A stretch of 56,774 nucleotides of DNA, taken from assembly GCF_009650435.1 (NCBI RefSeq), contig NZ_VVIP01000023.1, positions 1-56,774 of the forward strand. Direction: 5' to 3'. Below, in pieces: positions 8,094 through 16,650 of this stretch. This DNA is from Foetidibacter luteolus. GTDB taxonomy: Bacteria; Bacteroidota; Bacteroidia; Chitinophagales; Chitinophagaceae. Within the stretch, counting starts at the first letter, position 1. The number at the start of each line of letters is the position of its first letter. The notes beneath the pieces are model-generated. The model had not been told where the DNA came from. It saw only the letters and a list, made by a program, of their open reading frames with translations, and made no database searches. The position numbers and the translations under genes are program-made.

Positions 8094-8792
8094 ATGAGTG
8101 TTTATAAACAACTCACTATCCTTTTTTTGATAATCAGCCCACACCTCAAAGCCTACGGGCAACATAACACCGTTAACATCCAGGGTTATAAAATCAATAC
8201 TTCTGTGAGACAAAATGGATGCGTTTTTCAATTTTGGACTGGCATTAGCGACAGCACCAGGAAAAAAATACTTACTCGAAGGATAGGAGCGAGAAAAACG
8301 GTTGTTTTATATCAAGGCTCTATCCGGGATGGAAAGTATTCGGTTATGGACATGAATAATGATGGTTACAAAGATTTTGTAACATATTATCACGACTTTA
8401 ATGAGGTTTATTTTTTTGATTACACTAAAAATACTTTCCGGGACACACCGGTTGATGTGCCCATAACTTTTGGGGTACTGGATTCCGGAAAGAGTATTTA
8501 TTGGGGTTATCGTGACGCTCAGTATTCCGAGGAATACGATTACTCTATTCTATATACCTATAATGAATTTGCCCCCCGCGTTATTTATAAATTAGTTTAT
8601 AAAACTGATCCTGAATCGAACGGACAAACAAAAGTGAACGTGATTCTTTTATACAGGTTTAAAAATGGGGACTACAGTAACCCAGTTTTTGTAAAAAAAA
8701 TAAAAACTGCAAAACCCGGAGATTTTAATTACAGGAAATACTGGAAAGAAAACTGGAAAAAGTTGACAATTAAACAAGCACCTCTATTTTAA
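8094..8792 (+). CDS. Secreted protein of unknown function
   Basis: 232 residues with a signal peptide (residues 1-23, ending KAYGQ). I do not recognise the family. Residues about 84-95 (DMNNDGYKDFVT) resemble the Ca-binding loop of FG-GAP/VCBS-type beta-propeller strands, but only one such motif is present. The remainder is rich in Tyr and Lys with alternating strand-like segments. The coding sequence is AT-rich by eye compared with the genes before 7.5 kb and after 14 kb. It is the first gene inside the block bounded by the inverted D+B repeats and is followed 74 bp later by another secreted protein on the same strand. Confidence 0.6.
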   Translation: MSVYKQLTILFLIISPHLKAYGQHNTVNIQGYKINTSVRQNGCVFQFWTGISDSTRKKILTRRIGARKTVVLYQGSIRDGKYSVMDMNNDGYKDFVTYYHDFNEVYFFDYTKNTFRDTPVDVPITFGVLDSGKSIYWGYRDAQYSEEYDYSILYTYNEFAPRVIYKLVYKTDPESNGQTKVNVILLYRFKNGDYSNPVFVKKIKTAKPGDFNYRKYWKENWKKLTIKQAPLF

Positions 8793-8866
8793 AGTTTTTA
8801 ATATACGGAATTTTTTTAAATCTTTATGCAAACAGCTCGCCCTGAGCATCCAACTAAAAACAGCCC

Positions 8867-10372
8867 ATGAGATACTTATCAATTTTTCTTTTAGCTTTTT
8901 TCACAACTACCAGTTCTTATAGCCAGTCAGAAAATGAGTTTAAGGTATACCCTAACGGCCTCATTTACAGCGAGGGAACTATGAAGCAACTTGCTTTTAT
9001 TGTTGATTCACTCAACATCAGGTTCCGGCAGTGTAATCTTTATAAAACGTATTACTCAAAACAGCAAGCACAGGGCTATTTCATTTCTCTAGGAAAAAAG
9101 AATGCAAAGCAGGCTAAAGCAGATATTGCACAAAACATTTCTTTAGAAGATTTTATCAAAAAGTACCCTTCCTGTACGGTAAAAAAAGACTTGCTCATTA
9201 TAAAATCACACTACCATGACTATGAAGGCAAAAACATTATTGAGTTTAGAGGACTGGAATTAGGCAGAGACTATGACTATGTTGTAAGGCTTGAGCAAGA
9301 GCCAAAATACTATAACTCGGCAAGCGTCAACTCATGGGTATTTAAGCACAATGAGAACAGCAGCTATTCAGATGCTTCATTAGAAGCATTTTACATTACG
9401 GATGCATTCAGAACACAACCTATCCCGGAAATCTATGCACGCATGATACAGTATTCTGATTGCATGGTAGATACCTCGGCCAGTATTTATAAAGAAACCG
9501 CTGAACGGGCATACCGATTTGAAGAAGCGAAGGATCTACCCAAAGTTGACAGATTTCTTAGTTATGTTGACGAAGAAACAAAAGATGCGGAAAAATACGG
9601 CGGAACAAAAACGGACTTTTGGGAAAAAAACAGGGTAATAGATTCTGTAAGACTTACAATAATTGATACCCGGCTGGTAAAAGAAGAAAAGTTTAGCCTT
9701 ATGCTAAAAGAAGCTGTTGAAGAAGCCATAAAGAAAGGAGGCAGTAGTTCTCAATTAGAGTTGTATGCCGGCCGTTATCTATCCAAAAATGTTGAGCTTG
9801 AACTAAAAAGAGGATATATTGTAGTAGGTATGTGTAGCCAGGACGAGAGTCCAAGAATACGTGCAATGGATATTGCTGTTCTTAGTGCCGAAACCATTAA
9901 CTGGGAAATATTCCTGAGGGCTCACCTGGATATTATGAACGACCGATTTGAACGGGTCAGCGATGGCAGCTACGCCTGGGGAGCCAGGCAAACCTATATT
10001 AAAGAGTTGGAAGACCTTGACATTAATGTTGCAGACTTGCTGCTTGGCATAACTTTTCGGTTAGAAAACCCAAGCGGCAACCACTATTATGGCAGCATCT
10101 CAAGATTAGGCAGGGCATTGGCGGAAACAAAATACTCCGCAGAAATTGAGAATAAAATGCTGAACATAATAAAAGACAACAGCCTGGATAGCTACAACCG
10201 CGTACTTGCTTACTATCTTTTTCTCAATTATAATTATTACGTTGAAGATGAAAACAGGAAAAAGCAAAACACTTTAGCCCTGGCGAATGCAGTTAACTCA
10301 CTACCAGCCTTTCTTTCTGATAAAATAAGAGAAAAGGAAAGGGCTTCTGCTTTAAAAAATAATCAGCAGTGA
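8867..10372 (+). CDS. Secreted protein of unknown function
   Basis: 501 residues with a signal peptide ending SSYSQ (about 1-20). The mature part begins SENEFKVYPNGLIYSEGTMK and has no transmembrane segment. The central region (about 190-300) is charged and probably helical. The C-terminal 200 residues look alpha-helical and could form HEAT/ARM-like repeats, but I cannot assign a family. A sample line of the gene (9601-9660) is about 35% GC, against about 63% for a sample line in thrA (25141-25200). It belongs to the accessory block and follows another secreted unknown on the same strand. Confidence 0.6.
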   Translation: MRYLSIFLLAFFTTTSSYSQSENEFKVYPNGLIYSEGTMKQLAFIVDSLNIRFRQCNLYKTYYSKQQAQGYFISLGKKNAKQAKADIAQNISLEDFIKKYPSCTVKKDLLIIKSHYHDYEGKNIIEFRGLELGRDYDYVVRLEQEPKYYNSASVNSWVFKHNENSSYSDASLEAFYITDAFRTQPIPEIYARMIQYSDCMVDTSASIYKETAERAYRFEEAKDLPKVDRFLSYVDEETKDAEKYGGTKTDFWEKNRVIDSVRLTIIDTRLVKEEKFSLMLKEAVEEAIKKGGSSSQLELYAGRYLSKNVELELKRGYIVVGMCSQDESPRIRAMDIAVLSAETINWEIFLRAHLDIMNDRFERVSDGSYAWGARQTYIKELEDLDINVADLLLGITFRLENPSGNHYYGSISRLGRALAETKYSAEIENKMLNIIKDNSLDSYNRVLAYYLFLNYNYYVEDENRKKQNTLALANAVNSLPAFLSDKIREKERASALKNNQQ

Positions 10373-10453
10373 GGCGTTTATTATCTGTTCCATAGAAGGC
10401 CATTGCATTTGTATTATGTTGGCAGAAGAATAATTCTATTAGCAGACCGTTAC

Positions 10454-10461
10454 TATATTTG
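10454..10461 (+). promoter_or_regulatory. -7 box TATATTTG
   Basis: Exact TAnnTTTG match about 90 bp before the gene at 10551. No -33 element lies at the expected distance. Confidence 0.35.
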
Positions 10462-10550
10462 TTTACCCAAGGCCGATGAAATATTAGTTCTGCTTCAAGC
10501 ATAAATATGCTAAAGATTGTAAGTCACTTTTAGAAAGCCCTTTAATTATT

Positions 10551-11165
10551 ATGTTAGGACTATTCAAAAAAAAATTACCCCATTGCGACATATTGTTCGA
10601 AAAATTTTTAAGCCCTTGGTATCCCGAAGTTGACAGACCGAAAATGACCAGACCCGACATGTATCAAATAGCTGCATTCGAGGGAGAGCCATTAGACTTT
10701 GACGCATTGCAATATTTAGAAGGAGATTTTTTAGCAGACAGAAAAAAGTTCATTAATAAGACTATGGTTGAAGCCGCATTGGGCGACTTTCAAAAAATAA
10801 CAAGTTCAATGAAAATTGACCTGACTGCTTTAGATGCCGTTGACAAGTTCTATGACCGAAAAAAAATTGCGGAACTTATCAAGGAAAGTGATCCGACTGA
10901 TTTTTCGAACCCTTACCTGGTGACAGTTTGCGAATTTGGTGTTATGTTGGGGCAATTATTTAGGCAGATAGAGGGCTTTGACTGGCTCTATTCTAATCCA
11001 TACTTTCATTCGATTATTGTTCATAAAGACACGGGATTTGGAATAACCGTTTTCGATTGGGCTGTAAAGAAGTTCAGTGAATATGGTGTTGACGACGGAT
11101 TTGTTGCAAAATTTCATGCAGCCCTTGAAGCAATAAATGAATACAAAGCAAACCCTGGCAAATAA
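10551..11165 (+). CDS. Cytoplasmic protein of unknown function
   Basis: 204 residues without a signal peptide or membrane segment. The opening LGLFKKKLPHCDILFEKFLSP is followed by a predominantly acidic, probably alpha/beta sequence. The C-terminal part, GFDWLYSNPYFHSIIVHKDT followed by GFGITVFDWAVKKF, has the feel of a small conserved domain, but I do not recognise it. It is the only gene among 8.1-11.9 kb without an export signal. It sits in the AT-rich accessory block, with a gap of 178 bp before and 201 bp after. Immunity-type or SUKH-like small proteins can look like this, but there is no toxin gene next to it, so that idea stays speculative. Confidence 0.55.
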   Translation: MLGLFKKKLPHCDILFEKFLSPWYPEVDRPKMTRPDMYQIAAFEGEPLDFDALQYLEGDFLADRKKFINKTMVEAALGDFQKITSSMKIDLTALDAVDKFYDRKKIAELIKESDPTDFSNPYLVTVCEFGVMLGQLFRQIEGFDWLYSNPYFHSIIVHKDTGFGITVFDWAVKKFSEYGVDDGFVAKFHAALEAINEYKANPGK

Positions 11166-11366
11166 AGCAAACTACATTAAGTTGTATGCAATCCGGATTA
11201 ACTATCAATACAGCTATTTACAAATCCGGGAACAAATAAATTTCATCTTAAGTTCTTAAATTCAATTTTATTTTTCACCCGGCAGCGGTTACTGGCACAC
11301 GGAATAGTAATTCCAACCTGCACAAAACCCTGCCCGTTTTATACAAACAAACAAAACCCGATTAAA

Positions 11367-11870
11367 ATGAAAAGACTATTTTTTGGACTGTTATTTGGGC
11401 TTCTATCTACTTTTTCTTTTGCCCAAACCTTGCCCGATTTCGACGCCATTAAGCTGGAAACGAAAGAAGACTTCAATACCACAGCAGACGACGCAGCTTT
11501 ACAGGCATCCAACTTTCTATTTTCTACACCGCTGGAGAAAAATAACATTGACAGGTTAAAATCACTTCAATACATTATTAAATGGATGTCGGGCACACCT
11601 GACTATAGTTTTACACTGGACGAACAAGCCACAAAATTTGCAAAAAAGAACGATGACCTTTTAGGGCTATACATGGCTGCGATGACAAAATATGTTTTAG
11701 AAAACAAAGAAGATGCTAAAGACCAGAATAAAATTAAGCTCAATGCGGTAAAGATGATTATAGCTTATGCAAAAGATGAAAAGAATAGGGTTAAACCCAA
11801 TTCTGAACTAAAAAAAGCAATTGAAGCAGATGAAAAGGGACAGCTCTCAGAATATTTAAAAATCCAATAG
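11367..11870 (+). CDS. Secreted protein of unknown function
   Basis: 167 residues. A clear signal peptide (about 1-20, ending TFSFAQ) precedes TLPDFDAIKLETKEDFNTTA. The mature part looks helical (ADDAALQASNFLF, LGLYMAAMTKYVLENKEDAK) and ends in a lysine/glutamate-rich helix. No catalytic motif is visible. It lies 130 bp upstream of the YfbM-like gene on the same strand, so the two could share a transcript. Confidence 0.6.
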   Translation: MKRLFFGLLFGLLSTFSFAQTLPDFDAIKLETKEDFNTTADDAALQASNFLFSTPLEKNNIDRLKSLQYIIKWMSGTPDYSFTLDEQATKFAKKNDDLLGLYMAAMTKYVLENKEDAKDQNKIKLNAVKMIIAYAKDEKNRVKPNSELKKAIEADEKGQLSEYLKIQ

Positions 11871-12000
11871 CTGGCATGCCATATCAGTAACTTATTTTTC
11901 AATTGGTTAATTGTACCAGGCTGAACAATTAATAAATATCCTGGCTTCGGAAACCCCCGAATCAGATTACCCCTCTCAAACGTTACTTAAAATATTATAT

Positions 12001-12504
12001 ATGGGAATGATCGGAAATTATCTAAGAGTAACAAAAGACGAGCTTGAGGAATACCTTGCAGACAGTAGCAAGCTCGAAGAGAGAATTTACAATGCTGAAA
12101 GTTATACTGACAAAAACCTGATTGATGTAGATAAATCCTGGGAGGGGTTGTTCTTTTTATTAACAGGTAAATCTCTTGCCACAGCAAAAGAAGCTTCTGC
12201 TCCACTTGTATGGACTTTGACCCCACCAAACGAAATAGATCCTGACCAGGATATTGGTTATGGGCCTGCTACCTATACCACAAGTGAACAGACAAAAGAA
12301 ATAAGCAGCGCCTTAAATAAAATTTCCACTGATGATTTAAGAGGCAGATACAACGGTCAATTAATGATGGAAATGGGTATTTACCCTGAAGTTTGGAACG
12401 ACATTGACTCACTTGAATATTTAATGGAAGAGTTTAATTCAATGAAGGATTTTTACAATAAAGCGACGGCAGAAAATCAAGCCGTTATTTTTTTCATAAA
12501 CTAA
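12001..12504 (+). CDS. YfbM-like protein (DUF1877)
   Basis: 167-residue protein of the DUF1877/YfbM family, function unknown. I place the start at the ATG at 12001 because the family opens with MGMIGNYLRVT. The frame stays open upstream to a TTG at 11911, but those 30 codons have no family counterpart. Family hallmarks are DVDKSWEGLFFLLTG (about residues 43-57), DIGYGPATYTTSEQ (about 85-98) and the C-terminal MEMGIYPEVW. No signal peptide. These proteins often occur in accessory regions and are exchanged between bacteria, which fits its place in the low-GC block. It is about 60 bp upstream of a lipoprotein gene on the same strand. Confidence 0.8.
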   Translation: MGMIGNYLRVTKDELEEYLADSSKLEERIYNAESYTDKNLIDVDKSWEGLFFLLTGKSLATAKEASAPLVWTLTPPNEIDPDQDIGYGPATYTTSEQTKEISSALNKISTDDLRGRYNGQLMMEMGIYPEVWNDIDSLEYLMEEFNSMKDFYNKATAENQAVIFFIN

Positions 12505-12564
12505 TACACAAGATTGCTTGAACAACGGATTGCAATATGGCTTTTCAATATAAGACATTGAATT

Positions 12565-13665
12565 ATGTTACCATCAAAACAACTTCTATTTCTTGTGCTG
12601 GCTTTCATCTTTTATTCTTGTAACAATAGCAGCAAGTATCCTTTTGCTATCAAAGATTTTCGAGGAGAACTTCGGCCCTACTTAACAAAAATGGTTGAAA
12701 AGGGCGTAGTAATGAACAGAGACAGCGCCCTGCAACATATAGCAACCGACCAGGAACTGCTACGCCTTGGCCAGTCTGAGCACCCCATACTTAGAGCCGC
12801 AGCTTTTCGTGAAATGCTTGACAGAAAATCGTTCAACCACTACGATCTGTTAATGACACATCTATCCGACACAGCCTTTGTAGCTACGGATGCCGGAGAG
12901 TTCGGCATTTGGGACCGGACTGTGTCAGATGATATTTTACAGGAAGCATCCTGGGAAACGCAAGAAGCAAAAAATAAGACTGTTGAAGAGGTGCTTACCA
13001 GGCACAATTATCTTCGCTCTGCTTACGTCATTCTTACGTCATTAGAACCCCAAGAAAAATATTACTCATTTATAAAGAACATGGCAACACGACCAAGACG
13101 TCTTTCTTATGAGGGATATGAACTTGGTTTCGATGACATTGAGTACGCGTTGTACGGACTTGCTACCTTCAGGAAAAAAGAAGACTTAGAAATTATAAAA
13201 GCAAAAATGATGGAAAATGTCTGGAAGCTTAGTGAAGTTTCATTCAGGTTACTTCAAGAGTATCCAGACACTATTTATTTTGACGTTCTGCAACTTTACC
13301 ATCGCAGGCAATTTTACAAATTTTCAGGTAATAGGCCAGGTGGATTTTCCGGTTTCATTGCCGATAGAGCCGCCCCTGAAGATTTCATCCAAGCTTTGGT
13401 AATACAAGAAACTGACAAGAGTGCAAAGCTGTTGGATACGATGTTAAACCGCTTGCCCTTACGAACGTGTATGCCAGACAAAGAAACTATTATTGACGAA
13501 ATAATAACTGCAGTTTGGAAGCACCCGTGTGTAGCCTACACAAAGCTTAGAGAAAGAATCAAACCGAAAGCCGAACAAATTTTAAAGTCGCATATCAGCA
13601 TCCCCTTAGATCAACTTACAATACCAGTGGACACAACCAGGAAAATTATTCGGTGGTTTAATTAA
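12565..13665 (+). CDS. Lipoprotein of unknown function
   Basis: 366 residues. The lipoprotein signal ends IFYSC (Cys19) followed by Asn-Asn, so it is probably membrane anchored. The body is helical; the segment LGQSEHPILRAAAFREMLDRK (about 72-92) resembles a HEAT-type helical repeat and others may follow. No enzyme motif was found. It is the last AT-rich gene of the accessory block; the next gene after a 288-bp gap is a DUF2200 protein with more typical composition. Confidence 0.65.
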   Translation: MLPSKQLLFLVLAFIFYSCNNSSKYPFAIKDFRGELRPYLTKMVEKGVVMNRDSALQHIATDQELLRLGQSEHPILRAAAFREMLDRKSFNHYDLLMTHLSDTAFVATDAGEFGIWDRTVSDDILQEASWETQEAKNKTVEEVLTRHNYLRSAYVILTSLEPQEKYYSFIKNMATRPRRLSYEGYELGFDDIEYALYGLATFRKKEDLEIIKAKMMENVWKLSEVSFRLLQEYPDTIYFDVLQLYHRRQFYKFSGNRPGGFSGFIADRAAPEDFIQALVIQETDKSAKLLDTMLNRLPLRTCMPDKETIIDEIITAVWKHPCVAYTKLRERIKPKAEQILKSHISIPLDQLTIPVDTTRKIIRWFN

Positions 13666-13953
13666 AATTAACCAGCCGATATTTTTCATCCGATAGTATG
13701 GCGGCTCAAGAAATATAGTCTTAGTTTCAGTTTAAGGAGACGAATAGCGCCAGGCTTCTGAATAAACAATGAGCTTTTGTATCTTTAATCGTTTTCCATT
13801 TGTACATACCTAAGATAAAATATCGCTAAACCGCCAATGCTTCAAAGGTTGGTCATAATAATTATCCACATGCCTAATACACCAAAAGAAAGGTTGCAAA
13901 AGCAATGATTTTGCAGCTAATTACCATAATTACCTAACACCAAAATACAACGC

Positions 13954-14319
13954 ATGAACAGTTCCAACAACCACAATCACCGCATTGCGAAAATGACTTT
14001 CGCCTCTGTGTATCCCTTGTATGTAACGAAGGTGGAAAAGAAGGGCAGGACAAAAGAAGAACTGCACCGGGTGATAACATGGTTAACGGGTTATGATGAC
14101 AAAAAGCTGGATGAACTGATAAAAGAAAAGGTAACTTTTGAAACCTTCTTTCAGCATGCGTCTTTAAACCCCAATGCGCACCTGATTACCGGCGTAATCT
14201 GCGGGTACCGCGTGGAGGAAATTGAAGACCCGCTGGTACAGCAAACAAGGTACCTGGATAAGCTGGTGGATGAATTGGCAAAGGGCAGGAAGATGGAAAA
14301 AATACTGCGGGGCTCATAA
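13954..14319 (+). CDS. DUF2200 family protein
   Basis: 121-residue cytoplasmic protein of family DUF2200, function unknown. The family core is clear: [20 protein letters not shown] near the N-terminus, then the helix-rich [14 protein letters not shown], then [29 protein letters not shown]. Length is typical. The start is the only ATG that leaves the conserved block intact. The upstream gap of 288 bp shows no clear promoter or repeat. It lies between the accessory lipoprotein and the nitroreductase, inside the inverted D+B repeats. Confidence 0.88.
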   Translation: MNSSNNHNHRIAKMTFASVYPLYVTKVEKKGRTKEELHRVITWLTGYDDKKLDELIKEKVTFETFFQHASLNPNAHLITGVICGYRVEEIEDPLVQQTRYLDKLVDELAKGRKMEKILRGS

Positions 14320-14454
14320 ATTTTATTGTGCCGTTAGCGTCAACAATCTTATAACGCCACCAGGTCCACGCCACATAGCTTCTCCCCTTTTACGAAAAAA
14401 GTAAAATAACATTTCGCTTGCCGCTGGTACCGCATTACCCGCTACTTTAGCAGC

Positions 14455-15036
14455 ATGAACAATTTTGATATACTGGAGCAGATTATTAAAAACAGGCGCA
14501 GCGCAAAGCCGGCGCTAATGAATGGCAGGCTGATTGACAATGCGGATGTTGAAAAATTGCTGCAACTGGCTGACTGGGCGCCCACCCATGCCCATACAGA
14601 ACCCTGGCGTTTTGTGGTATATGCGCATGACAAGGCACAGGCGTTTTGTAAAGACCATGCGGAACTATATAAGTCAATAACGCCGGAAGAAAAATTTAAT
14701 ACGGCAACTTATGATAAGCTTCTGCACAATGGCGATAAGGTATCTCACATTGTAGCTGTTATAATGAAACGTGGTGACAACCCTAAAATTCCTGCGGTGG
14801 AAGAAATAGCAGCCACATCCGCGGCCGTGCAGCATATTTTGCTGGGCGCAGAAACATTGGGCATAGCGGCCCTGTGGAGCACCGGCGGCCTTACACATAA
14901 CCCCGCATTAAAAGCATATTTTGGCCTGCAGGAACAGGATATTGTTATAGGGTTGCTGTACCTGGGCTATGCCGATGATATTGCCAAACAAGGCAAACGC
15001 ATTGTACCCCTGCACCATAAAGTAGAATGGAAATAA
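14455..15036 (+). CDS. Nitroreductase family protein (YdjA-like)
   Basis: 193-residue flavoprotein of the FMN-dependent nitroreductase fold, probably reducing nitro or related compounds with NAD(P)H. The FMN-binding NRRSAKPALMNGRLID block is near the N-terminus, APTHAHTEPWRFVVY (about 42-56) follows, and the C-terminal half has the family GIAALWSTGGL and IGLLYLGYA segments. The short length and THAHTEPWRF resemble the YdjA subgroup. The physiological substrate cannot be read from sequence. A TACTTTAG element 5 bp upstream, with TTG 22 bp further up, is a weak promoter candidate. It is the last gene inside the inverted repeats. Confidence 0.9.
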   Translation: MNNFDILEQIIKNRRSAKPALMNGRLIDNADVEKLLQLADWAPTHAHTEPWRFVVYAHDKAQAFCKDHAELYKSITPEEKFNTATYDKLLHNGDKVSHIVAVIMKRGDNPKIPAVEEIAATSAAVQHILLGAETLGIAALWSTGGLTHNPALKAYFGLQEQDIVIGLLYLGYADDIAKQGKRIVPLHHKVEWK

Positions 15037-15103
15037 ACCCGGGCAGGCGCTACTTTGAACCCTGAACAAATAAACCTTGAATGGTAAAAACCTTTTGCAC
15101 GTT

Positions 15104-15254
15104 GCCGCGTAGCGAATCCAACAGTACAAGAGTGCGACGCAACGGAAGCTCAATTCATGTCCTGCTGCCGGGCCCATAAAAATGTCTTTACCATATTATA
15201 AAACACCCCTTTAGGGGATGGGGGCCAAACGCTCCTTTAGGGGATGCGGGTGCC
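15104..15254 (-). repeat. Composite D+B repeat, right copy (inverted)
   Basis: Reverse complement of the element at 7579-7729: two CATCCCCTAAAGG units, then ATTTTTATGGGCCCGGCAGC, then CCGTTGCGTCGCACTCTTGTAC, then TTGGATTCGCTACGC. By eye the two copies agree at most positions. The 318-bp gap between the nitroreductase and acpH consists mainly of this element. Confidence 0.85.
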
Positions 15255-15354
15255 AAAGGATTAACATGTATTGCGCAAATTAAAATTGTACATTGACAAC
15301 CGTTACCACGTTTTACGATGAAGCAAGCATTAAAATAAAGCAGGTAACCATCTC

Positions 15355-15948
15355 ATGAATTATCTGGCACATGCATATCTTTCTTTTGGGCACCCGGATA
15401 TACTGGCCGGCAACATGATTAGCGATTATGTAAAGGGCAACAAGAAATTCGACTATACGGAGGCGGTACAGCAAGGCATTATGCTGCACCGCATGATTGA
15501 CACTTTTACTGACAACCATGACGCTACGGCCAGGGCAAAAGAAGTTTTTAAAGCTTCTGTAGGTTTATATGCAGGCGCCTTTGTGGATGTTGCTTACGAC
15601 CATTTTTTGGCTAAAGATGCCGGCATTTTCAACAGCGGGGAAGACCTGCTTAATTTTTCGCATAGCACTTATCATACACTGGCGCCTTACCAGCCCGTTA
15701 TGCCACAGCGTTTTGCCAGTATGTTCCCTTATATGCGCCAGCAAAACTGGCTGTACAATTACCAGTTTACCTGGGCCATCAGCAACAGTTTTGAAGGTGT
15801 GGTGCGCAGGGCCGCTTACCTTAATGAAAGCGCAGGCGCCTTTGACGCGTTTTTAAAGGAATATGATGAACTGCAGGCCTGCTATAACAGTTTTTTTCCG
15901 CAGGTAAAAAATTATGTGCTGGCAAGCCTTGCTTCTTTCGGCTTGTAA
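15355..15948 (+). CDS. acpH: Acyl carrier protein phosphodiesterase-like protein
   Basis: 197-residue cytoplasmic protein of the ACP hydrolyase family (formerly DUF479). Family members remove the 4'-phosphopantetheine arm from holo-ACP, an HD-superfamily metal-dependent reaction. The family signature is strong: MNYLAHAYLSFGHPDILAGN at the start, GIMLHRMIDTFTDNH with the metal-ligand His and Asp (about 44-58), and GAFVDVAYDHFLA (about 78-90). The start is fixed by the universal MNYLAHAYLS. The stop is 30 bp before the next gene, whose -33/-7 elements overlap the end of this one. Family members are frequently of unproven activity, so the exact reaction is inferred. Confidence 0.87.
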   Translation: MNYLAHAYLSFGHPDILAGNMISDYVKGNKKFDYTEAVQQGIMLHRMIDTFTDNHDATARAKEVFKASVGLYAGAFVDVAYDHFLAKDAGIFNSGEDLLNFSHSTYHTLAPYQPVMPQRFASMFPYMRQQNWLYNYQFTWAISNSFEGVVRRAAYLNESAGAFDAFLKEYDELQACYNSFFPQVKNYVLASLASFGL

Positions 15949-15966
15949 TTTGCATGGATATATTTG
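15936..15966 (+). promoter_or_regulatory. Promoter of the DUF2911 gene
   Basis: TTTC at 15936-15939, a 19-bp gap, then TATATTTG at 15959-15966, 14 bp before the ATG. The -7 box is an exact TAnnTTTG match and the spacing is right. It overlaps the 3' end of acpH. Confidence 0.5.
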
Positions 15967-15980
15967 CAAAAAATTCCTGA

Positions 15981-16538
15981 ATGAAAATCTACTGTAGCCT
16001 TATTTTATCCCTGCTTGTTCTTACCGCCGTTGCCCAGCAAAAACCTACCGATGTTGATAAAAGCCCCCTGGATGTGAGCTATTACCCACCCGGTTATCCT
16101 ATACTTAAAATGAACGGATCTGTAAAAGACCTTCCGGTGGCCAGGGTTATTTACAGCAGGCCGCAAAAAAATGGCCGCACCATTTTTGACGGCATTGTTA
16201 AATACGGCGAAATATGGCGCATGGGCGCTAATGAAGCTACAGAAATAGAGTTTTTTAAACCGGTTAAATTCGGTGGCAAACCTATTGCCAAAGGCCGCTA
16301 TACCATGTTTGCCATTTGCCAGGAAAATAAGTGGACGGTTATTTTAAACAACGACAACTATGTGTGGGGCCTGGCTTATAACGAGAGAAAGGATGCCCTG
16401 CGTGTTGAAGTGCCTGTTCAAAAAAACGCCGACGATGTAGATGCCTTAACCATTTACTTTGATAACGGCAACCCTAAAACCGGCAACCTGAACATTCTTT
16501 GGGAAAAAACCAAAGTAAGCATTCCCATTTCTTTGTAA
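15981..16538 (+). CDS. Secreted DUF2911 protein
   Basis: 185 residues with a signal peptide (about 1-19, ending TAVAQ). The DUF2911 core spans nearly all of the mature protein: ARVIYSRPQKNGRTIFDG, YGEIWRMGANEATEI, then KPIAKGRYTMFAI and NDNYVWGLAYNE. The family is widespread in Bacteroidota, periplasmic and of unknown function, with a predicted beta-sandwich. It has its own promoter inside the end of acpH and a terminator shared with the convergent PDZ gene, so it is likely monocistronic. Confidence 0.88.
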   Translation: MKIYCSLILSLLVLTAVAQQKPTDVDKSPLDVSYYPPGYPILKMNGSVKDLPVARVIYSRPQKNGRTIFDGIVKYGEIWRMGANEATEIEFFKPVKFGGKPIAKGRYTMFAICQENKWTVILNNDNYVWGLAYNERKDALRVEVPVQKNADDVDALTIYFDNGNPKTGNLNILWEKTKVSIPISL

Positions 16539-16592
16539 CATGGCAGCCGGGCGTTTGCAGGCGGCATAAGGTTAATAATCTAAAAAAGAAAA

Positions 16593-16614
16593 AACCGCTG
16601 TAGAAACAGCGGTT
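16593..16614. terminator. Terminator between DUF2911 and the PDZ gene
   Basis: 8-bp perfect stem AACCGCTG / CAGCGGTT with a TAGAAA loop. On the minus strand it runs into a long T-rich tract, so it is strong for the PDZ gene; on the plus strand the tail is weaker. Confidence 0.8.
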
Positions 16615-16650
16615 GCACTTTTATGAGAAAAACTACTAAATACTCAAACT

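Noticed and set aside
11911..12000. Longer TTG-initiated form of the YfbM-like protein
   Set aside because: The family begins MGMIG, which coincides with the ATG at 12001.
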